NCBI GenBank assembly: GCA_021785795.1
Contig: JAJYEK010000045.1
Span: 1 to 24,612, forward strand
Length of the DNA stretch: 24,612 nt
Direction of reading: 5' to 3'
From: Pseudomonadota bacterium
Lineage (GTDB): Bacteria; Pseudomonadota; Gammaproteobacteria; Acidiferrobacterales; UBA6901
The notes below the pieces were generated by a model. That model searched no databases, had not been told where the DNA came from, and saw only the letters and a program-made list of their open reading frames with translations. Shown here one piece after another: positions 15,783 through 22,188 of this stretch. The translations under genes and the position numbers were made by a program. The number at the start of each line of letters is the position of its first letter. Position 1 is the first letter of the stretch.

Positions 15783-16144
15783 CCACCTGGATCGCACTTT
15801 GGCCATTGCTGGCCGTACCCTGCGTGCTGATGATCGCGATCGGCGCCGTGCCGTCCCTGCTTCTGGGGGTCCACGAAATCGGCGGTGCGGCCGTGCGGAA
15901 CTGGTGCGTGGTCCATCTCTTGCTGGACTGGCTGCCTGGGGACGCCCGTGTCCGCCTTTTGGTCTGGTTTGACCGCACGGATGCGCTGCGCCGGTGGGCC
16001 CTCTATCTGCTAATCGCGATCAACGTCAATGCGCTGCTGCTGCCAGTCCTGTATGGAGTCGGAGAGGCGGCACTTCGGCTCCAGGCATGGGCAGTGCGCC
16101 GACAACTCGAGACACAGAGCCGCGCAGCGCGTACGGGCAGGTGA
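15779..16144 (+). CDS. Small membrane protein of the coupling-protein cassette
   Basis: A 121-residue protein whose ATG (15779) overlaps the coupling-protein stop (TGA 15780-15782). Hydrophobic segments lie at about 5-31 and 73-96; a weaker one is near 40-52. The C-terminus after 105 is basic and polar (RRQLETQSRAARTGR). No family is recognised. Its strict coupling to the ATPase gene suggests a membrane partner or anchor for that ATPase. A GC-rich double hairpin follows the stop. Confidence 0.65.
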   Translation: MTTWIALWPLLAVPCVLMIAIGAVPSLLLGVHEIGGAAVRNWCVVHLLLDWLPGDARVRLLVWFDRTDALRRWALYLLIAINVNALLLPVLYGVGEAALRLQAWAVRRQLETQSRAARTGR

Positions 16145-16178
16145 TTCGCGCGGGCTCTGGCCGGCGCCCCAGCCGGTC

Positions 16179-16215
16179 GGCGGCCCCGGCCGCCAGACCC
16201 GACCGTGAAGTCGGG
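16179..16215 (+). terminator. Tandem hairpins after the cassette
   Basis: GGCGGC (16179-16184) pairs with GCCGCC (16189-16194), and CCCGAC (16198-16203) pairs with GTCGGG (16210-16215), followed by AGATTTGTG. The T run is poor, so termination may be weak or factor-assisted. Confidence 0.35.
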
Positions 16216-16338
16216 AGATTTGTGCCGTGCCGTGGCCGAAAACTTTGACGGTGATCAAGGCGGCTGCCGGCCGGAATCCTATATTGACGGATGAGGGGCG
16301 CGGAGATCGTCCCGATAAGGAACTTGATTCAGCGAGTT

Positions 16339-16344
16339 AAGGAG
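16339..16344 (+). promoter_or_regulatory. Shine-Dalgarno of the Hsp20 gene
   Basis: AAGGAG lies 8 nt before ATG 16353, a near-consensus ribosome site consistent with high expression. No heat-shock sigma promoter could be placed in the 200 bp upstream. Confidence 0.7.
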
Positions 16345-16352
16345 ACAGGACA

Positions 16353-16853
16353 ATGGCTAACGAAATCAGACAGGAAACCAAAACCCCGCAGGTCCAAAAG
16401 GGCGAACCGATGCGCGCGCTCAGCCCGGTTGAGGAAATGAACCGGATGTTCGATCAGTTTTTTGGCCGGGGATGGATGCGTCCGTGGAGAATGGCATGGC
16501 CGTCGCTTCCGGAGCTTGCGCCGCTGGAAATGGACTTTCCGAAAGTGGATGTCATCGACCGCGAGAGCGAGGTGCTGGTGAAGGCGGAGGTGCCGGGGGT
16601 AGAGAAAAAAGACCTCGATATCAGCGTGGGTGAGAACACGGTCATGATCAAGGGATCAACGACCCACGAGGAAAAGGAGGAGAAGGGCGATTTCTTCCGT
16701 CACGAAATTTCGGGCGGTGCATTCAGCCGCACGGTGGTTCTGCCGGCGCACGTGGACGGTGCCCGGGCCAAGGCCGCCTTCAAGGATGGAATTCTGGAGA
16801 TCACCATACCGAAGGTAGAAATTGCCAAGCGCCATACGGTGAAGGTGGGCTGA
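16353..16853 (+). CDS. Hsp20/alpha-crystallin small heat-shock chaperone
   Basis: A 166-residue cytoplasmic ATP-independent holdase that keeps unfolding proteins soluble. The N-terminal arm (1-58) contains PVEEMNRMFDQFFGRGW, the usual amphipathic start of bacterial class A Hsp20. The alpha-crystallin domain runs from about 62 to 160 (DVIDRESEVLVKAEVPGVEK, KDLDISVGENTVMIKG, a short acidic EEKEEKGDFF loop, FSRTVVLPAHVDG, KAAFKDGILEITIPK). The family's A-x3-N-G-x-L segment appears as AAFKDGILEI, with Asp for Asn. The length is typical. It is monocistronic, with a hairpin plus T run just after the stop. Confidence 0.93.
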   Translation: MANEIRQETKTPQVQKGEPMRALSPVEEMNRMFDQFFGRGWMRPWRMAWPSLPELAPLEMDFPKVDVIDRESEVLVKAEVPGVEKKDLDISVGENTVMIKGSTTHEEKEEKGDFFRHEISGGAFSRTVVLPAHVDGARAKAAFKDGILEITIPKVEIAKRHTVKVG

Positions 16854-16875
16854 GCGGATTGGCGGCGGCCCGCTG

Positions 16876-16915
16876 GGGCGGGGCCGTCGCATTGCAGGGT
16901 GCGGCCGCCCTTTTG
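16876..16915 (+). terminator. Intrinsic terminator after hsp20
   Basis: GGGCGG..CCG (from 16876, with a 2-nt bulge) pairs with CGGCCGCCC (16902-16910), followed by TTTTG. It starts about 22 bp after the Hsp20 stop. Confidence 0.55.
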
Positions 16916-16959
16916 TCTGACACGGCAACGGCTGCGGATTCGCGCGCAGGGCGCGTGTC

Positions 16960-17001
16960 CTACACCCGACGGGGCAGGCATTGCTGCCCGGCCGGGTGTA
17001 G
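16960..17001. other. Large two-part hairpin between convergent genes
   Basis: CTACACCCG (16960-16968) pairs exactly with CGGGTGTAG (16993-17001). After a 3x3 internal loop, GGGCAG (16972-16977) pairs with CTGCCC (16984-16989) around a 6-nt loop. It sits 26 bp after the stop of the minus-strand Bax inhibitor gene (reading that strand) and could end its transcript, though neither side has a T run. Confidence 0.5.
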
Positions 17002-17026
17002 CGTGCGGGTGTGGATTACGACCGGA

Positions 17027-17698
17027 TCAGTTGCGGTCTCCCTGCAAGGCCGACAGCAGCTGCAGCAGGGCGACAAAGACATTGAGGATATCAAGGTACA
17101 GGCTCACCGTAATCAGGATCGGATTGGTTTCCCCGCCGCGTATCATCCGGCTGGTATCCACCAGGATGTATCCGGAGAAGACGAGCAGTGCCGCGGCAGC
17201 GATGCTGAGCTGCAACGCCGGCATGTGCAGGAAGAAATTGGCGATCCCGGCGAGGATCACCACGACCAGTCCCACCATGAGAAACCCGCCGAGGAAACTG
17301 AAATCACGCCGGCTGCGCCAGGCATACAGGGACAGGGCGCCGAAGATCGCAGCGGTACCGAGGATGGACTCGGCTACGATCTGCGGTCCGTTGACCAGCC
17401 GCAGGGTGATTGCGATCAGGGGACCGAGCGACAGACCCATCAGGCCGGTGAAGAGGAAGACCAGCGGCATCGCCGCAGGACTGCGTTTGCTGCCGGTAAT
17501 GAGCACGGCGAACAGGGCCGCAAAGGCAAGCAGCATCAGGATGATGGGGTGCTGGTAGGGGAACGCCATTCCCATGCCGGCCCAGGCGGCGATGGCGCTT
17601 ACAATCAGGGTCGCGGCAAGCAGGCTGTAGGCCCGGCGCACGACTTCGGTGCTCGATGTGGCCGGTGCCAGGGACGAAAAAGGGGTAGGATTGCTCAT
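17027..17698 (-). CDS. Bax inhibitor-1/YccA-family membrane protein
   Basis: A 223-residue inner-membrane protein of the TMBIM family with about seven hydrophobic spans. The start is the ATG at 17698, with GGAG 9 nt upstream (17708-17711); the frame is open further upstream but that part is not protein-like. LFTGLMGLSLGPLIA (82-96) is a family signature. The two aspartates of the pH-sensing di-aspartyl pair are present at D181 (YILVDTSRM) and D203 (LYLDILNVF), as in the calcium-leak protein YetJ. Bacterial members include pH-gated Ca2+ leak channels and YccA, which modulates FtsH proteolysis. Which of the two applies here is not determined; the intact Asp pair favours ion leak. Confidence 0.9.
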   Translation of the reverse strand: MSNPTPFSSLAPATSSTEVVRRAYSLLAATLIVSAIAAWAGMGMAFPYQHPIILMLLAFAALFAVLITGSKRSPAAMPLVFLFTGLMGLSLGPLIAITLRLVNGPQIVAESILGTAAIFGALSLYAWRSRRDFSFLGGFLMVGLVVVILAGIANFFLHMPALQLSIAAAALLVFSGYILVDTSRMIRGGETNPILITVSLYLDILNVFVALLQLLSALQGDRN

Positions 17699-18262
17699 GA
17701 TCGATTGCTCCAGTTTGCGTGTCAGTCTGCACTGTTGGCGCGGCTGGCGCAACTTTCCCCCGTGCCCCCCATGCCAGCACTTGTCTGATCTCGACCCGGC
17801 CCTCCAGAGGTGGGCGGGGCCCATCCCAGGGGCCTGGATGTCGGGATTATGCGTCTTTGCCACAGCCGAATTCAGTGTCGCCGTGACGTCCGGCCCCCCG
17901 CTGGCCCGTGTCTGCCGGTCCTTTGGTGGCGCCTGCCGTGATGCGTCGAACCAGTACCGAAGCCAACCGAAGGGGCCGAAGCCAATGGGTGCCGGCAGAA
18001 AGGCGCCGCTCCTGCCCCCGCTGCGGTTCCGGACTTGAATTCAGGGAGTGACTGCCTTGGAACAGAGCATTTGCCTGGCAACGATCCGGGTGCGATTCGA
18101 CGCACCCCGGCTCCGGCAGCCTCCCGGGTTTTCTCCGCGAGACCCCTGTTGCGCGCAGACCTGCTGTCCAATAACCAGAGCGTGTTCGCAATGCCTAGCT
18201 AGACAGACGTGGCCTCGTGGCTGCAACGCGCCTTGCGGCCGCGATCAGCCGAGATAGCGAGA
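17699..18262. other. 564-bp gap, nothing recognised
   Basis: This is the divergence-free space between two minus-strand genes. It contains no credible reading frame. Near its end a 9-bp direct repeat, GATCAGCCG, occurs at 18243-18251 and 18261-18269, the second copy covering the stop codon of the rhodanese gene. Confidence 0.45.
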
Positions 18263-19105
18263 TCAGCCGCCCTGGTTTATCCAAGCGGCTTCCCCGCCGC
18301 GCAAGAACCAGTAATCATGGATATTGTGCTGCTTGAGGTAGTACTGAACGAAAGGTGTCTCTTTGCCAACCTTGTCGTATATGAACAGAGTCCGGTGCTC
18401 ACGCTTGGCGCGATCTAGGAAATAATCGAATCGCTTCTGATCGTCGAGGCTCACGTAATGTTCTCGTCCGGGGAAGAGGCTCACGTCCCGCGTCACGAAG
18501 TCACGGATGTCCAGGATGAAACAGTGACAGGGCTTTGCTTTGAGCAGCATGTCGAACGATTTTGGCGCCAGAGTGTGGGCCAAAAATTCCTTCCGCGGAA
18601 TGAGACCCTTCCGCGGCATGGGCGAGTGTCCGAACAGGGTGGTGAGCGCCGGATGTGCTCGGGCCCAGACCAGAATGCCGGAATCGTACTCGTAGACGTT
18701 CTTGACGCCCATCTTTATCGCCTTTAGGGTCGCCTGGTAGGACTTGGGACACAGAATCCCGTTGCAGTAAAACACAACGGGCTTGTGTTGCCGGTTTGTC
18801 CGCAGGATCTTTTGCAGATCTTGGTCGAAGGTGAACTGCATGTGGGAGTTCACGTGATCGACGGAATCGAGGAGCGCCCCCTTGACCCGCAATGCCTCCC
18901 ACTCAAGTTTCGTGCGGGCGTCAATTACGATGGCGTCGGGATACATCTTGTAGAACTGCTGCGTGGAGAGAAAGTGCTCCTCCGGATACTCCCACCGGAG
19001 CGGGAACTTAGAATCAGGTCCTGGGGAGGCGTTTGCGCGGCGCGGTAACAAAACCAGCAGCGATGACAGGGCGGCGATTAGGACCAGGGCGGTTTTTCGG
19101 TACAT
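18263..19105 (-). CDS. Exported tandem rhodanese-domain protein
   Basis: A 280-residue protein with a signal peptide at about 1-26 (KTALVLIAALSSLLVLLP, then ANA), so periplasmic. GGAG lies about 8 nt before the ATG at 19105. Rhodanese domain one (about 44-155) has DAIVIDARTKLEWEALRVKG and the active-site loop YCNGILCPKS, with the catalytic Cys at 114 and a second Cys at 119. Domain two (about 165-280) ends with DYWFLRGGEAAWINQGG but has IYDKVGKETP at the active-site position, Asp244 replacing the Cys, so it is probably inactive. Rhodaneses move sulfane sulfur; one Cys-active plus one dead domain is the classical thiosulfate sulfurtransferase layout with the order reversed. The substrate is unknown. 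Confidence 0.85.
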   Translation of the reverse strand: MYRKTALVLIAALSSLLVLLPRRANASPGPDSKFPLRWEYPEEHFLSTQQFYKMYPDAIVIDARTKLEWEALRVKGALLDSVDHVNSHMQFTFDQDLQKILRTNRQHKPVVFYCNGILCPKSYQATLKAIKMGVKNVYEYDSGILVWARAHPALTTLFGHSPMPRKGLIPRKEFLAHTLAPKSFDMLLKAKPCHCFILDIRDFVTRDVSLFPGREHYVSLDDQKRFDYFLDRAKREHRTLFIYDKVGKETPFVQYYLKQHNIHDYWFLRGGEAAWINQGG

Positions 19106-19580
19106 CAGGGAACTCCATTTGCCGTTGGGCGGCTCTCGGAACTACAGGCCGGGCCGCATGACGTTTCCAGGCTGCCGGTGCCGTAGCGATGCGGCCTTCC
19201 GGCGCGCTGCGCTGGCAGTCGTTTACGGTTTGTCGACATCCTGGGATATCTCATATGTCAGGAACGACATTGAGCCGACTCAGTTTGGCAGGCGAGAATC
19301 ACCGGCAGCAGACCGGTACTGCCCATCGGGTCTTCCCTGTAAATTGGATCCGTCACTAAGGCATCACCGCCGTGGGCGATGGCCCACACGACGTCGGCGG
19401 CCTGGTGCTTCAAAAGCCGGCTGGCACATCAATGATGTAGGCCATGCACTTGTTCGTCAGACCGAGTATCTGGCGGTGTCGGTGACGGACTGCCCCCCAC
19501 GAATCGGCGAAAAATTTATAGTAATGAGCACATATTCAGAACTAATAGCCTGTTGATTCGCGTGGTGCAAACCGTCGTTA

Positions 19581-19594
19581 TTGACTTACATCAA
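19581..19594. promoter_or_regulatory. FNR/Anr-type box candidate
   Basis: TTGACTTACATCAA matches the FNR-family palindrome TTGAT-N4-ATCAA at 9 of 10 defined bases, and the TTGAC-N4-ATCAA form is common for Anr. It lies in AT-rich DNA, but no gene starts nearby (rhodanese 476 bp away in the other direction, porin 1 kb downstream). Its target is therefore unclear. Confidence 0.35.
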
Positions 19595-19668
19595 GAAGTG
19601 TTAAGAAAAATATTTCTCCGCTAGTTATCCAGAAATTATTTACCGGAACGATCCACATAATAATTGCT

Positions 19669-19686
19669 GGCACTAGTGTCCGGACG
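19669..19686. repeat. Possible terminal inverted repeat of the IS remnant
   Basis: GGCACTAGTGTCCGGACG lies 37-54 bp beyond the stop of the decayed transposase, where the IS end is expected. It contains the palindromes CACTAGTG and GTCCGGAC. The opposite end was not found. Confidence 0.3.
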
Positions 19687-19722
19687 TTGGTTTAACAAGC
19701 TCGGCTGATTAGTCGAGAGCGT

Positions 19723-19960
19723 CTAGATGTCGTCCGTGATGATGTCGTTGAGAAGCCGATCCAATGGGATTCTATCGAACAGGATCAGGCTCAGGATCTG
19801 TAGCATCGCCTACAGGCGCGCCGGACGGTGGAGCCGTTTTTTTGACGATGGCGGCGAGTACATAATGCGACACCGCGATTCAACTGTTTGTTTGACCGCA
19901 TTTTCGGTGGCGCCGAAGAATGATCTTGTGCCGACTCCACGGCCATGTAACCGCCAGACT
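19723..19960 (-). pseudogene. IS4-type transposase, decayed C-terminal fragment
   Basis: Reading the minus strand and allowing frame changes gives the familiar C-terminus of IS4-family DDE transposases: SFFGATENAVKQ (from about 19923), then IAVSHYVLAAIVKK in another frame, then RLHRPARL, an in-frame TAG, then LQILSLILFDRIPLDRLL and a final TAG at 19723-19725. Intact relatives read FFGTSENAVKTQIWIAVSVY, then VLVAIVKKRL and LYTILQILSLTLFE. At least two frameshifts and one nonsense codon separate the pieces. The N-terminal and catalytic parts are missing, so the element is dead. Confidence 0.7.
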
Positions 19961-20495
19961 GAGATCCTGTCCCCAGAAGCGCTCGCTGAATGAAGGTATA
20001 GGCGGCCTGCGTGATGTTTGTCACAGACATGCATGACGGCTGTTCTGTACGGTAACGAAAAATTTTCTCAAATATTATTTATGGCTTTTCGCAGATTGGT
20101 GCAAGGGAGCGAGAGCGTTTTGAACCCGGAAAATTCCGGACCAAAGCGACTTCGACCGAGTCTGCAGAATTGGCATGATCGGTCGATGTTAACGTGCAAA
20201 CTCAAACGTCGGCTGGCGGATACATTTGTCTTCGCGTGTTTCCGTCACAAAAGACACGGTGCGCGGGGTGTTCGTTGGGGGGAACTGCCGGGACGGAGAT
20301 CCAGGCGCCTGCCAAAGCGAATGACTAAGGGGATAGCTACGAAATGCCAATCCAGATATATCGACAAGATGGCGAGCCTGACGCAATGGGGGGCGTCGAG
20401 TGCCGGATGAGTGCCGCTGCCACGCCTACCGCCGACTTTAGGGCCGGAGACATGGTGGTGTTATCGCGGCCGGCCCTGGCGGGTTCGGGGAAGTC

Positions 20496-20509
20496 ATCTA
20501 GATCTAGAT
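20496..20509. repeat. Perfect 14-bp palindrome
   Basis: ATCTAGATCTAGAT reads the same on both strands, 126 bp before the porin-like gene. It could be an operator for that operon or a chance low-complexity run; no other copy is in the window. Confidence 0.3.
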
Positions 20510-20635
20510 CGAGTCGACCGGATAGCCCTGCATTATCCCGCCACCGGGAGGATTATGCGCGGCGATTGATAGTCTCATTGCATAGAGTTCGCCCCGTCCG
20601 CGGCAGACATACAGCCACGTAGGAATGTTCTGTTC

Positions 20636-21751
20636 ATGTACTGGCGTTGCAGGTCATCCGAACGGGGTGATTCTAAGGGGTCGCGGGCATTATTGCTGCC
20701 GGGATGGCGCGCGGGGATTTTCAAATGGGGTCATGTCGTGTGCGCAGGGGTGGTGCTCCTGCTGGCATCGGCTTTCGGATCAGTCTGGGCGGCGGAAGGC
20801 TACCAATTGGGGGCGGGTAAAAACGTCGGCCCCCTCAATATCGCCGGGTATTCGAATCTAGAAGCCGACATGCCTCGCAGGGACTCTTACAAAGCGACGC
20901 TGGATCTCAGCCTGCTGTTATCCGCACACGTCAACCGCTACCTCAACCCGTTCCTCGAAGCCGAAGCCGACGACTGGACGCTCGCCCAGGAGTCGGGAGG
21001 GGCGAGTTCCGGTACCGGGGTGATCGAACGTCTGTATGACGATCTTGATATCACCCCCGCAGTCACTCTGCGGCTTGGGAAAATGCTCACGCCGGTCGGC
21101 GAATGGAACCTGATCCATGCGCCGCCCCTGGTCTGGACCGTGACCCGGCCGCTTTCCACCTATTACTCATTTCCGGAATTCATTACCGGCGCATCGCTTG
21201 ATTGGCAGCAATCCTGCAGAGGGTTATGGAATGCCCAAGTGTACGTCCAGCCGGCCAGGGATGCCTTTGGAAATGCGACAGAATACGATCCCCGGCCCTA
21301 TTCGCGCGTGGCCGGCGTCAATGTGCGCTACTCATGGGACGTGTTGTCACGCGACCGGCTCGGCCTGTCCTGGCAGTCCGCGCACCTTCCGCAGGGGGGA
21401 GGGGATCAGGTTCTCGCCAGCATCTACGGTGGATTCCTGACCGGCCCGGTGCGGTGGAGCTTCCAGGTCGACGCCACGGAGGTTCGGGGCGGTGCGGTGC
21501 TCGTCACCCACGAGCATGAGCAGGGGGGCTATGTGCAGGCAGTCTATCCGCTATCCGGACACTGGTTCATCGTGACCCAGGGCGAGCGGTTCCAGACCCG
21601 GGATTATCCAATGGCCACGATCGGCAGGTTGATGGGGGTCGTGTATCGGCCGCACCCCGCCATTTCTTGGAAGCTTGATTATCTGGACGCAACCGGAGCG
21701 CCGGTCGGGTCAATGACTGGCCTGTACGCGGCGTGGGCGGTCCTGTTCTGA
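20636..21751 (+). CDS. Outer-membrane porin-like beta-barrel protein
   Basis: A 371-residue precursor. The ATG at 20636 has AGGA 10 nt upstream and gives a long basic n-region before the hydrophobic core HVVCAGVVLLLASAF and the likely cleavage GSVWA-AEG near residue 53; a later non-ATG start is possible. The mature part has alternating amphipathic strands and many aromatic turns (for example NVRYSWDVLSRDRLGLSWQS and AISWKLDYLD) and ends in WAVLF with a C-terminal Phe, the signature for outer-membrane insertion. RLYDDLDITPAVTLRLGKML and ITGASLDW resemble OprO/P-like and related porins, but the family is not certain. It heads a three-gene run, 2 nt before the next start. Confidence 0.72.
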   Translation: MYWRCRSSERGDSKGSRALLLPGWRAGIFKWGHVVCAGVVLLLASAFGSVWAAEGYQLGAGKNVGPLNIAGYSNLEADMPRRDSYKATLDLSLLLSAHVNRYLNPFLEAEADDWTLAQESGGASSGTGVIERLYDDLDITPAVTLRLGKMLTPVGEWNLIHAPPLVWTVTRPLSTYYSFPEFITGASLDWQQSCRGLWNAQVYVQPARDAFGNATEYDPRPYSRVAGVNVRYSWDVLSRDRLGLSWQSAHLPQGGGDQVLASIYGGFLTGPVRWSFQVDATEVRGGAVLVTHEHEQGGYVQAVYPLSGHWFIVTQGERFQTRDYPMATIGRLMGVVYRPHPAISWKLDYLDATGAPVGSMTGLYAAWAVLF

Positions 21752-21753
21752 AC

Positions 21754-22188
21754 ATGAAACGCGCGCGCGGATTTTTTATTCTGCTCGCATGCCTGGCGCT
21801 CTTTCCGCGCGCAGCCTGTTTCGGCGACTGCGGGCTCATCGTCATCGCCAATCCACGGGTTCCGGCGACCTCCCTCAGCGTGCCGGACCTGGCAGCCATC
21901 TACCTGCGACGCGTCACTGTCTGGTCCGACGGGCAACCCATTGTCCCGGTCAACCAGGGGACGGGTAGCGTGATACGAAAGCGGTTCTCGGTGATCCTTT
22001 TCAAGGAACCGCCCGTCGCCCTGGATGATTACTGGAATCGAATGCATTTCCAGGGGCAAAACCCGCCACTGGTGCTGGGATCGGACCGAGATGTGGTCAT
22101 CTTCGTCAACAAAGTGCCGGGGGCTATCGGCTATGTACGGAAGGGCACCCCCATAGAAAGCGCTAAAATACTGGGCCGGCTGCCATGA
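21754..22188 (+). CDS. Small periplasmic PstS-like (PBP-like) binding protein
   Basis: A 144-residue protein starting 2 nt after the porin stop. It has a signal peptide at about 1-23 (MKRARGFFILLACLALFPRA). The mature part matches one lobe of the PBP-like/PstS-like fold: VIANPRVPATSLSVPDLAAI, YLRRVTVWSDGQPIVPVNQG, IRKRFSVILFKEPPVALDDY with its WNRMHFQG continuation, and a final VNKVPGAIGYV. Full PstS is about 340 residues, so this is a short, single-domain version of the type often encoded beside membrane signalling proteins. Its stop overlaps the start of the GGDEF-EAL gene as ATGA (22185-22188). It probably presents a ligand signal, perhaps an oxyanion, to that sensor. Confidence 0.75.
   Translation: MKRARGFFILLACLALFPRAACFGDCGLIVIANPRVPATSLSVPDLAAIYLRRVTVWSDGQPIVPVNQGTGSVIRKRFSVILFKEPPVALDDYWNRMHFQGQNPPLVLGSDRDVVIFVNKVPGAIGYVRKGTPIESAKILGRLP

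Larger units (their letters stand above)
19106..20635. other. 1.5-kb gap with transposase remnant and AT-rich control-like DNA
   Basis: No intact gene is seen. The stretch 19500-19720 is markedly AT-rich for this genome and contains a candidate FNR/Anr box. A decayed IS4-type transposase end lies at 19723-19960 on the minus strand. At 20496-20509 there is a perfect 14-bp palindrome. The remaining frames (for example 20018-20410) show no recognisable domain. Confidence 0.5.

Noticed and set aside
14889..15806. 305-codon minus-strand frame opposite the coupling ATPase
   Set aside because: The plus strand has Walker A, Walker B and sensor motifs; the minus frame has no recognisable features.
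16201..16352. Sigma-32 promoter for hsp20
   Set aside because: TTGAC and CCCGATAA elements occur but with spacing far from the sigma-32 range.
18963..19556. 197-codon plus-strand frame across the rhodanese promoter region
   Set aside because: It overlaps the rhodanese signal-peptide region antisense, and the rest has no domain pattern.
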